Source: Roseburia_D sp964388945
Lineage (GTDB): Bacteria; Bacillota; Clostridia; Lachnospirales; Lachnospiraceae
Length of the DNA stretch: 56,306 nt
Direction: 5' to 3'
NCBI GenBank assembly: GCA_964388945.1
Contig: CAYMCM010000006.1
Location: 1-56,306 of the forward strand
Position 1 is the stretch's first letter, and each line of letters begins with the position of its first letter. Below the pieces are notes generated by a model. That model saw only the letters and a list, made by a program, of their open reading frames with translations, was not told where the DNA came from and searched no databases. The translations under genes were made by a program, and so were the position numbers. This document shows, one piece after another, positions 41,019-48,651 of this stretch.

Positions 41019-42416
41019 ATGGCACAGACAGAAATTGGAAAAATCACACAGGTCATCGGAGCGGTCTTAGACGTCCGTTATAAAGAAGGAGAACTGCCAA
41101 AGATCTATGATGCACTTGAAATCACACGCAAGGACGGAACACTTCTTGTAGCAGAAGCTGCGCAGCAGTTAGGGGATGGAATCGTCCGTTGTATTGCGAT
41201 GGGATCGACCGATGGGCTGGTGCGCGGTATGGAAGTGAAAGCAACCGGTTCTCCGATCCGTGTTCCGGTCGGAGAGAGTACACTTGGCAGAATGTTTAAT
41301 GTCTTAGGCCAGCCGATTGATGAGAAAGAGCCGCCGAAAGGAGCGGAATACTTGCCGATTCATCGGAAAGCGCCTGCATTTGCGGAGCAGGCGACGGATG
41401 CGGAGATGTTTGAGACAGGGATCAAAGTTATAGATTTACTTTGTCCGTACCAGAAAGGCGGAAAAATCGGGCTTTTCGGCGGTGCGGGTGTCGGAAAAAC
41501 AGTTCTGATCCAGGAACTGATCCACAACATTGCGACCGCACATGGCGGATATTCAGTATTTACCGGTGTCGGAGAGCGTACACGAGAAGGGAATGATCTT
41601 TATCATGAAATGAAGGAATCCGGTGTCATCGACAAGACCTGCATGGTGTTCGGACAGATGAACGAACCACCCGGCTCCCGTATGCGTGTCGCACTGTCGG
41701 GGCTTACGATGGCGGAATATTTCCGTGATCAGGGCGGAAAAGATGTACTTTTATTCATTGACAACATTTTTCGCTTTACGCAGGCAGGCTCCGAAGTGAG
41801 CGCACTTCTTGGGCGTATGCCGTCCGCAGTTGGGTATCAGCCGACCTTACAGACTGAGATGGGAACGTTACAGGAGCGTATCACCTCTACCAAAAACGGA
41901 TCGATCACATCGGTACAGGCGGTCTATGTGCCGGCCGATGATCTGACAGATCCGGCACCGGCGACCACATTTGCGCATCTGGATGCCACGACTGTGCTCA
42001 GTCGGTCGATCGTGGAGCTTGGCATTTATCCGGCAGTCGATCCGCTGGAATCCACATCCAGAATCTTAGATCCGCATATCATCGGGGAAGAGCATTTTCG
42101 TGTGGCACGCGGCGTACAGGAAATCCTGCAAAAGTATCGGGAATTACAGGATATCATTGCGATCCTCGGTATGGATGAACTTTCAGAGGAGGATAAGCGT
42201 ATCGTGGGACGTGCGAGAAAAGTGCAGCGTTTTCTCTCACAGCCATTTCATGTTGCGGAACAGTTTAATGGACTTGCAGGCGTGTATGTCCCGGTAGCAG
42301 AGACTGTCCGCGGATTTGGAGAGATCCTCGAAGGAAAGCTGGATGATGTTCCGGAGAGCTGCTTTTTAAATGCGGGAACGATCGATGATGTGCGTGCCCG
42401 TGCAAAAGAGGAGTGA
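41019..42416 (+). CDS. atpD: F1Fo-ATP synthase subunit beta
   Basis: A 465-residue catalytic subunit. The P-loop is GGAGVGKTVLIQELI, the catalytic Glu is in GVGERTREGNDLYHEM, Walker B is DVLLFIDNIFRFTQAGSEVSALLGRMPSAVGY, and ALSGLTMAEYFRD is present. The length is normal. It is separated from atpG by 63 bases with no terminator and followed after 4 bases by atpC. Confidence 0.97.
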   Translation: MAQTEIGKITQVIGAVLDVRYKEGELPKIYDALEITRKDGTLLVAEAAQQLGDGIVRCIAMGSTDGLVRGMEVKATGSPIRVPVGESTLGRMFNVLGQPIDEKEPPKGAEYLPIHRKAPAFAEQATDAEMFETGIKVIDLLCPYQKGGKIGLFGGAGVGKTVLIQELIHNIATAHGGYSVFTGVGERTREGNDLYHEMKESGVIDKTCMVFGQMNEPPGSRMRVALSGLTMAEYFRDQGGKDVLLFIDNIFRFTQAGSEVSALLGRMPSAVGYQPTLQTEMGTLQERITSTKNGSITSVQAVYVPADDLTDPAPATTFAHLDATTVLSRSIVELGIYPAVDPLESTSRILDPHIIGEEHFRVARGVQEILQKYRELQDIIAILGMDELSEEDKRIVGRARKVQRFLSQPFHVAEQFNGLAGVYVPVAETVRGFGEILEGKLDDVPESCFLNAGTIDDVRARAKEE

Positions 42417-42420
42417 CGTT

Positions 42421-42705
42421 ATGGCAGAAGAAAACAGATACTTTTCATTGGTGATCGTCACGCCGGGAGGCGTATTTTACCGGGGAGAGACAAATTTTCT
42501 GGAGCTTCCGGCAGAGGGCGGGAGGATCGGGGTTTATAAGGAACACATCCCGCTTACCACCGTACTTGCTCCGGGTCTTATAAAGATCGCAGAGCAGGAG
42601 GGGGAGAAACTGGCAGCAGCCGGAACCGGATTTGCTACGATTTTAAAAGACCGGGTGACGGTTTTGGTGGAAAAGGCAGAATGGGAGAAAGCATCTGTCG
42701 GATAA
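42421..42705 (+). CDS. atpC: F1Fo-ATP synthase subunit epsilon, short form lacking the C-terminal helices
   Basis: Only 94 residues: the complete N-terminal beta-sandwich (YFSLVIVTPGGVFYRGETNFLELPAEGGRIGVYKEHIPL to DRVTVLVEKAEWEKASVG), then a stop. The usual two C-terminal helices (about 45 residues), which inhibit ATP hydrolysis, are absent. The next 16 bases end at the stop of a convergent gene, so no frame-shifted remnant exists. GAGGAGTGACGTT precedes ATG 42421. Confidence 0.93.
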   Translation: MAEENRYFSLVIVTPGGVFYRGETNFLELPAEGGRIGVYKEHIPLTTVLAPGLIKIAEQEGEKLAAAGTGFATILKDRVTVLVEKAEWEKASVG

Positions 42706-42721
42706 AGGAAAACGGAACTGT

Positions 42722-44437
42722 TTAGCCTAGTTCCTCCAAACCGTAGAGTGCGGCACCGAGTGCGCCGACGATTTCCGGTTCTTCATAAATATGAAGTTTT
42801 TCACCGAGCTGTTCCTCTAAAACGGCAACAACGCCTGGATTTTTTGCAACGCCTCCGGTCATCATAAATGCAGGCTCCAATCCGATTTTTTTTAAGAGAG
42901 ACATGGCTTTTGCGGCAATGGCTTTGTGGATGCCGTGGGCAATGTCAGCGATCTCTTTATTCTGTGCGATTAAAGAGATCACCTCAGACTCTGCAAATAC
43001 GCTGCACATGCTGCTGATCTCGATCTCCTCTTTGGACTGCAGTGAAATTGGACCTAGTTCATCGAGGCTGATCTCTAAGGAACGTGCCATCATTTCCAGG
43101 AAACGTCCGGTTCCGGCGGCACATTTATCATTCATGACAAAATCGGTAACTTCTCCGTTTGGGTTTAATCGGATCGCTTTGCTGTCCTGCCCTCCGATGT
43201 CTAAGATCGTGCGGACTTCCGGAAACAGCAGATGTGCACCTTTTCCGTGACAACTGATCTCGGTAACAGTCCTGTCTGCAAATGGGATACTGACACGTCC
43301 GTATCCGGTGGATACGATCAGGGAAATATCTTCTCTCGTCAGCCCTGCTTTGTTTAAAACCTCCGCAAAAGCGGTTTTAGCACTTTGGGAGGATTTCGCA
43401 CCAGTGCGGACGACGGAAAATGCCCGAATATTCTTGTTTTCATCTAAAATAACAGCATTTGTTGAGGTAGAACCGCTGTCAATGCCTAATGTATACAAAG
43501 TATCACCCTTTCTTTTGGAGATTATATTTTTTCCGGTCAGTGACAACCCTTTTTTTACTTTAAGTTCTTCTATAAATGCCTCCACACGGGTACGCACCTG
43601 TCCGGCACACTGTTTTGTGGAGTCTGTTTCGACTAACAGGAGCGGAACCGAAAGATGTTCCTTAAAGTCTGCGTATTCATAGGAATAGGAATCACAGAAT
43701 TTTACGGTATGGTACACAATGCCGTCAAGGCGGTCCGTAAAGCCGTCAAGCAGGTGTTCTCTGGAAGCAGCCTTAAGCATCCGCATACATGGAATCTGGT
43801 TGAGCAGTGCGGCGGCATAGGAGAAAAAAGGCTGCTTTGCAGATACATGAAAGTCTTTCGTGATCCCGGTACATGTCAGATCGAACAGGATATTTGTTTC
43901 ATGATCGGTTAAAAGCTGCCGGATTTCGCTGTTGCAGCGTGCGCCCATGATGCCGATGCTGAGGGCGGAAGACGCTGCGCGGTGTTTGTCAAAACAGGCG
44001 TTTTCCTTTGCGTGTTCCGCCTTTGCGAGTGCAGATTTATTCTGCATTATGGAGAAAAAACGTTTCTCATCAAAGCTTTTGCCGGAAAATGCTTCGTAGG
44101 ATGAGATCATCTCACGCAGTTGTCTTTCGTAGAGAGAGATGGCAAAATCATTGACTTTGCGGGGGATGTCCAGCAAAAAGAAAAATTTGTCCGGAAACTG
44201 GCTTTTTAAGGTGTCATAGAGACGGCGGATGCTGTCACAACAGGTTGTTAAGATCACACCTTCGTAGTCATGCTCCATGACATCCTCTAAAACTGCTTTT
44301 GTATAAGAGCAGATATTTGCGTGCATCAGTGTGTCCGCATGGTTAAAATCCGTAACGGACGGTTCGAGCCGCTTTATATCGGTATCCATGGCTTCAAACA
44401 GTTCCATGGGAGTATATTTACATACATAACCTAGCAT
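42722..44437 (-). CDS. Fusion of HgdB-like dehydratase-family domain with acyl-CoA dehydratase activase (HgdC/BadF ATPase)
   Basis: 571 residues. The N-terminal about 300 resemble the D-component/HgdB superfamily (ANICSYTKAVLEDVMEHDYEGVILTTCCDSIRRLYD; DIPRKVNDFAISLYERQL; ETDSTKQCAGQVRTRVEAF). From about residue 315 an activase follows: ATP-binding LGIDSGSTSTNAVIL, then STGYGRVSIPFAD, ILDIGGQDSKAI, and the two Cys that bind the bridging [4Fe-4S] cluster, in NDKCAAGTGRFLEMMA and SSMCSVFAESEVISL. The activase normally delivers ATP-energised electrons to a partner dehydratase. It overlaps the upstream 450-residue-frame gene by 7 bases. The substrate is unknown. Confidence 0.85.
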   Translation of the reverse strand: MLGYVCKYTPMELFEAMDTDIKRLEPSVTDFNHADTLMHANICSYTKAVLEDVMEHDYEGVILTTCCDSIRRLYDTLKSQFPDKFFFLLDIPRKVNDFAISLYERQLREMISSYEAFSGKSFDEKRFFSIMQNKSALAKAEHAKENACFDKHRAASSALSIGIMGARCNSEIRQLLTDHETNILFDLTCTGITKDFHVSAKQPFFSYAAALLNQIPCMRMLKAASREHLLDGFTDRLDGIVYHTVKFCDSYSYEYADFKEHLSVPLLLVETDSTKQCAGQVRTRVEAFIEELKVKKGLSLTGKNIISKRKGDTLYTLGIDSGSTSTNAVILDENKNIRAFSVVRTGAKSSQSAKTAFAEVLNKAGLTREDISLIVSTGYGRVSIPFADRTVTEISCHGKGAHLLFPEVRTILDIGGQDSKAIRLNPNGEVTDFVMNDKCAAGTGRFLEMMARSLEISLDELGPISLQSKEEIEISSMCSVFAESEVISLIAQNKEIADIAHGIHKAIAAKAMSLLKKIGLEPAFMMTGGVAKNPGVVAVLEEQLGEKLHIYEEPEIVGALGAALYGLEELG

Positions 44438-45711
44438 AAATTTATGTCTCCTTTTTGGTTTAAGACTTCGAGAAATGCCTCAAGTCGGGTCTTGATCTGT
44501 CCATCATGGCTGTTTTGGCGGTCTATGCCATCGCCATCCAAAACGAGAAGCGGTATATCTGCGTCTTTAAGAGCCTCGCGCAGTTGGAAGACACCGCCGG
44601 AGGACTGTTTGCAGCCCCAGTGACAGAAATTGATGACGCCGTCCGCATGCATTTCTTTTGCAAGTTTTGTGATCATGGCAGTTTTGCGTTCATAGGGGCC
44701 GTTGTAGAGGTTGTTTAACATCTTGACAGCAAGTGATTCAAGCGGATGATCGGTGTCAAGCGGCTCCATATAATCAAGATTCATTTCCATGACCTGGATC
44801 TGATAGTCTTTTCCAAGGTTGAAATAATGTGTCAGAGTTTCCTGATAAAACGGGAGCAGATGCACCCAGACGAGGCGTTTTCCGTGAAATTCGGGATAAC
44901 GTTTGATGTCCTTTGCAAAACTGCGGAACAGATCGAGCGTTTCCGGCGTACCGATATTTAAATGTGTAGCAAACAGCATATACATCTGAAGCGTCAGCGT
45001 GGATGGGTAATAACGGCCACATTGTAAGGATAAAAATTCCTTATAATATTCTTTGGACTGATTTTCACGTAAAAGCACTTCGGAAAGGTCATCCATGTGG
45101 AAAACTTTCCCGGTCAGTCCTTCAAGTGTGGATATCAGCTCTGTTAGCTGGGAAACAAGATAGGAGACGGCATCTTTGGAATAGGCATTCGGCACATCGA
45201 TCACATAAGTGCCGATTGGATGTTTTTTTTCGATATAACGGAACGTATTGATATTGCCGTCACAGATCATGGAAGTCGTGACCGCGAACGCAGCTTTTGG
45301 AATGACACCGCTGTCTACGGCACCAATAAAATTTTTATGATAGGAGCAGAGCGTGGAAGCGATCCCTTTTTGTTCTGCGCGGCCAATAAAATAATCTTCA
45401 CAGGTAAAACCGGATAAAAAAGAGGAGAGACATTCCATGGAAAGCGCATTTAAGCCAAAGCACTGGAAGATCTCGACCGGCGCAAAAAGATTCGACCAGA
45501 CGGTCTGATCCGGATGTTCTAACGCAAAGCGTGTACTTTTTACGGCGAGCGTGTTTAATTTCTGATAGGCCTTCGGCATCTCTTTCGCGGCAAAATGTTC
45601 TGTGCGGAACTGCTCTAAGTGGAGTCCGATATCGATCATTTTGCGAGAAACAGCAGGATGCGGTTCGGCATATTTTTTTATGCAATTTCCGTAAGTCTTT
45701 ATAATATTCAT
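44431..45711 (-). CDS. 2-hydroxyacyl-CoA dehydratase / double-cubane cluster protein family (HgdB-like)
   Basis: About 426 residues of the HgdB/BcrC/DCCP superfamily. Candidate cluster ligands are Cys in FAPVEIFQCFGLNALSMECLSSF, FTCEDYF, TLCSYHKNF and INFCHWGCKQSSGG. The last block is the typical third-domain signature. Members either dehydrate 2-hydroxyacyl-CoA or, in the double-cubane group, reduce small molecules with electrons from an ATP-dependent activase. The start is ATG 45711 (AAGAAGGA 11 bases upstream) rather than the longer frame from 45783. It shares its 5' region with the divergent DUF362 ferredoxin. Confidence 0.82.
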   Translation of the reverse strand: MNIIKTYGNCIKKYAEPHPAVSRKMIDIGLHLEQFRTEHFAAKEMPKAYQKLNTLAVKSTRFALEHPDQTVWSNLFAPVEIFQCFGLNALSMECLSSFLSGFTCEDYFIGRAEQKGIASTLCSYHKNFIGAVDSGVIPKAAFAVTTSMICDGNINTFRYIEKKHPIGTYVIDVPNAYSKDAVSYLVSQLTELISTLEGLTGKVFHMDDLSEVLLRENQSKEYYKEFLSLQCGRYYPSTLTLQMYMLFATHLNIGTPETLDLFRSFAKDIKRYPEFHGKRLVWVHLLPFYQETLTHYFNLGKDYQIQVMEMNLDYMEPLDTDHPLESLAVKMLNNLYNGPYERKTAMITKLAKEMHADGVINFCHWGCKQSSGGVFQLREALKDADIPLLVLDGDGIDRQNSHDGQIKTRLEAFLEVLNQKGDINLC

Positions 45712-45783
45712 GCAGTAAATCGTCCTTCTTTCAAAAATACGTGTCAATTTAAGAGCATTGCATCGGTAGAATTTGTTTCCCAT

Positions 45784-45789
45784 ATTATA
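45784..45789 (-). promoter_or_regulatory. -10 element for the dehydratase-like operon
   Basis: A perfect TATAAT on the minus strand with a poor -35 (CTTTCT at 17 bp). It would give a leader of about 66 nt. Confidence 0.4.
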
Positions 45790-45834
45790 TCATAACGGGA
45801 AAAAGAAGAAAGCGTTTGTTTTGTGAACCAATTC

Positions 45835-45863
45835 TTGCGGATTTGGCGGGGACATAGTAAAAT
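45835..45863 (+). promoter_or_regulatory. Promoter of the DUF362 gene
   Basis: TTGCGG (45835-45840), a 17-bp spacer and TAAAAT (45858-45863), about 35 bases before the ATG. Confidence 0.5.
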
Positions 45864-45897
45864 GAGAAAAGAAAAAACAGGAAGCGGAGGATATGAG

Positions 45898-47013
45898 ATG
45901 GAAAAATCAAAAGTATATTTTACGACCTTCAAGACTACGGGAAACGAGAACCTGTTACAGAAGCTGCGCCGGCTGATCGTTACGGCGGGCATTGGGGATA
46001 TTGATTTTACGGACCGTTATGCGGCGATCAAGATACATTTTGGTGAGATGGGAAACCTTGCTTTTCTGCGCCCAAACTATGCGAAAGTAGTTGCGGATGT
46101 GGTGAAAGAATACGGCGGAAAGCCGTTTCTTACAGACTGTAATACGCTTTATGTGGGCAGCCGGAAAAATGCACTTGACCATATGGATACTGCATATGCA
46201 AATGGATTTTCGCCGTTTTCGACCGGATGCCATGTGATCATTGCGGACGGCTTAAAGGGAACAGATGAGGAGTATGTGCCGATCAATGGAGAGTATGTAA
46301 AAGAGGCAAAGATCGGACGGGCGATCATGGATGCGGATGTGTTTATCTCGCTGACACATTTTAAAGGACATGAGGCGACCGGGTTTGGCGGAGCGTTGAA
46401 AAACATTGGCATGGGATGCGGTTCACGCGCGGGAAAGATGGAAATGCACAGTGATGGAAAGACGCATGTGGCCGGGGAGAAATGCGTGGGCTGTGGTGCA
46501 TGTAAGAAGATCTGCGCACATGGTGCCCCGTCTATTACAGATGGAAAGGCAAGTATTGACATTGATAAATGCGTGGGCTGCGGCAGATGCATCGGAGTCT
46601 GTCCGAAGGATGCGGTATATGCGAACAGCAATGATTCCAATGATGTTTTGAATTATAAGATCGCAGAATACAGCCTTGCGGTGTGTAAGGAGCGTCCGTG
46701 TTTTCATATTTCGCTGATTTGTGATGTGTCACCGAACTGTGATTGTCATGCGGAAAATGACATCCCGATCATCCCGAATGTCGGTATGTTTGCGTCTTTT
46801 GATCCGGTTGCGCTTGATGTCGCATGTGCGGATGCGTGCAACCGTCAGCCGGTGATTTCAGGCAGCGTCTTAAGTGAACATCTAGCGGAGCATCATCATG
46901 AGGAGGGTGACCATTTCCATATGGTGCATCCGGACACAAACTGGAAGTCCTGCATTGAGCATGCTGTAAAGATCGGACTTGGCAGTGATCAGTATGAGCT
47001 GATCGAAATATAA
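45898..47013 (+). CDS. DUF362 protein with 2x[4Fe-4S] ferredoxin domain
   Basis: About 371 residues. A DUF362 domain (KIHFGEMGNLAFLRPNYAKVV, FISLTHFKGHEATGFGGALKNIGMGCGS) is interrupted near residues 195-250 by two ferredoxin motifs, CVGCGACKKIC and CVGCGRCIGVCP, with a Cys-containing tail (CDVSPNCDC). The C-terminus has His clusters (EHHHEEGDHFH). These proteins are thought to be iron-sulfur electron carriers; a role as donor to the divergent activase is my inference. GCGGAGG lies 8 bases before ATG 45898, which I prefer over the upstream ATG 45823. Confidence 0.88.
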   Translation: MEKSKVYFTTFKTTGNENLLQKLRRLIVTAGIGDIDFTDRYAAIKIHFGEMGNLAFLRPNYAKVVADVVKEYGGKPFLTDCNTLYVGSRKNALDHMDTAYANGFSPFSTGCHVIIADGLKGTDEEYVPINGEYVKEAKIGRAIMDADVFISLTHFKGHEATGFGGALKNIGMGCGSRAGKMEMHSDGKTHVAGEKCVGCGACKKICAHGAPSITDGKASIDIDKCVGCGRCIGVCPKDAVYANSNDSNDVLNYKIAEYSLAVCKERPCFHISLICDVSPNCDCHAENDIPIIPNVGMFASFDPVALDVACADACNRQPVISGSVLSEHLAEHHHEEGDHFHMVHPDTNWKSCIEHAVKIGLGSDQYELIEI

Positions 47014-47055
47014 ATTAGAGATAGGATATGGAAAAGACGGCAGGGAGACACAAGA

Positions 47056-47859
47056 ATGAGTACACAGGATAATCTGGAAAAAATTTTAAGACGTATGCAT
47101 GTGCTGATCGCAAAGGGCGAGCCGGCGGGACAGTCCAAAGACAGAGTGATCGTCAGCAGACAGGAGCTGCTCGGACTGCTGAAGGATCTGAATATCTGTG
47201 TATACAATATCATGGATGAGTACGAGATGACCCAGCAGAGCCATGATGAGGCGGAACGTAAATTCAAGCGTAAAGGGGAAAAGATCGTAAAGGATGCCGG
47301 AAAAATGGCGGAAGATGTCTATGCGGCGTCAGTGATGTACACAAACGAAGCGTTAAATCATATCCAGCGCATTATCCAGAATGCTTCGGATTCAATGGAT
47401 GAGGTATTTGAGCAGATGAAGAATGAACTGGAAGAGCGCAAGGATACGGTGCGGGAAAACCAGTTAGAGCTGGAAGGACAGCTGCATGATCTGGCAGATA
47501 CGAAAAAATATTTACAGATTATCGAGGAGCGCAATAGAGAACTGGAAAAAGAACGCCAGAAGAAAAAAAACTGGGCGAAGAGCGAAAAGAAGAAAAGTCC
47601 TTATCCGGAGCCGGAAATCAGGATCAATAAGGAGTATTTTATCCAAAACGGTATCCCATTAGAAGGAGAAGACCAGAAAACGGCCGAGGCGGAAGGGGAA
47701 TCCCAGACTGCTTTAGGGCAGGCGGTTTCGGAAATGATAAAGGAACAGGAAAAAGAGCGCGGGCTGCCGAAAGAAACACCGGAGGTTAAGGTAAATCTGG
47801 ACGCGGAGTATTTTAAGTGGAAGCAAAAGACACAGAAAGAAGAAAAAAGAGAAGACTAG
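47056..47859 (+). CDS. Coiled-coil cytoplasmic protein, uncharacterised
   Basis: 267 residues, strongly helical and charged. A first segment (residues 1-60) has LEKILRRMHVLIAKGEPAGQSKDRVIVSRQELLGLL; a long coiled coil follows (about 60-170), then a Lys/Glu-rich linker. Two short related motifs, EIRINKEYF near residue 192 and KVNLDAEYF near the C-terminus, look like a repeated binding tag. No membrane segment is present. It has some resemblance in layout to DivIVA-like scaffolds, but I do not assign it. It is convergent with the next gene, overlapping by 4 bases. Confidence 0.7.
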   Translation: MSTQDNLEKILRRMHVLIAKGEPAGQSKDRVIVSRQELLGLLKDLNICVYNIMDEYEMTQQSHDEAERKFKRKGEKIVKDAGKMAEDVYAASVMYTNEALNHIQRIIQNASDSMDEVFEQMKNELEERKDTVRENQLELEGQLHDLADTKKYLQIIEERNRELEKERQKKKNWAKSEKKKSPYPEPEIRINKEYFIQNGIPLEGEDQKTAEAEGESQTALGQAVSEMIKEQEKERGLPKETPEVKVNLDAEYFKWKQKTQKEEKRED

Positions 47860-48455
47860 GAAGCCTTCTCTGAATAGTTTACATAATTGACCAGTTTGTC
47901 ATGGGTGGCAAGGATCGCGTGGTTGCCGCCCGCAAGCTGGTCTTTTATAATTTCCGTATAGATCACGGCTTTGTTGATCAGGGATGCATCGTTGCTGGAA
48001 AGGCAGTCCAGAAGATAATCGTGCAGGGGCAGGCTTTCCGCGAACTGATCCAGAATGAGGGAGAGTTCGGTCTGACACCAGGAAATGTCAGGGAAACGGA
48101 CAGGTTCGGTCTGGATGATAAACCCATTTGGGATTTCTTCGTTATAAAAAGATGCGTCTGCTTTTGATGTATGGATAAAAGGAAGCAGAGCGGACTTTTT
48201 CAAGTGAGATATAAAATAGATCCGGTGAAATTCGTTAAGGGTTTCATAGAGTGCCAAAAGAGCGGCAAGCGAATACCAGATGAGACAGACCGGGGAAGCT
48301 TTCAGCACAGCAAGATAAAAGACGCCGAGCCGCGCAAGTAAAAGGAGGATAAGGATACCGAATACAGGACGGAACCACAGACTGCCCATTAAGGCTCTGC
48401 GGAACAGTGCAAGATCGTTTTCTTTTAACGGAACAAAAGTGTAGTGTTTTTTCAT
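47856..48455 (-). CDS. Membrane protein with two N-terminal helices, uncharacterised
   Basis: About 199 residues. Two hydrophobic segments (LWFRPVFGILILLLLARLGVFYL and SPVCLIWYSLAALLALYETL) precede a soluble C-terminal part of about 110 residues (FIQTEPVRFPDISWCQTELSLILDQFAESLPLHDYLLDCLS). No family is recognised. ATG 48455 has GGAGG 7 bases upstream and is preferred over ATG 48473, which would place the Shine-Dalgarno inside the gene. Confidence 0.7.
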   Translation of the reverse strand: MKKHYTFVPLKENDLALFRRALMGSLWFRPVFGILILLLLARLGVFYLAVLKASPVCLIWYSLAALLALYETLNEFHRIYFISHLKKSALLPFIHTSKADASFYNEEIPNGFIIQTEPVRFPDISWCQTELSLILDQFAESLPLHDYLLDCLSSNDASLINKAVIYTEIIKDQLAGGNHAILATHDKLVNYVNYSEKAS

Positions 48456-48572
48456 CCTGATGCCTCCGATCATTTTCTTTCAGATGTTATTATTGTATGA
48501 TGTGAAAAAAATAATGTCAACCGACTAAAATCTAAAATGTAAATGAAATTTCTAATAAAAATATGAATTGCA

Positions 48573-48601
48573 TTGACAAATCAAAAGTCAAGATTTAACA
48601 T
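48573..48601 (+). promoter_or_regulatory. Sigma-A promoter of ftsH
   Basis: A perfect TTGACA (48573-48578), a 17-bp spacer and TAACAT (48596-48601). TTGAC and GTCAA (48587-48591) form an inverted repeat around the -35, a possible operator. Confidence 0.6.
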
Positions 48602-48651
48602 GAAGCAAAATAGAAAAGTTCGTATATTAATGAGAGAAGGGAGATTATGCG

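Noticed and set aside
42690..42721. Frameshift as the cause of the short atpC
   Set aside because: Only 16 bases separate the stop from the end of the convergent gene, so no coding remnant of the C-terminal helices exists in any frame.
42714..42734. Terminator between atpC and the activase fusion gene
   Set aside because: GGAACT/AGTTCC can pair, but the stem is only 6 bp and no T-run follows on either strand.
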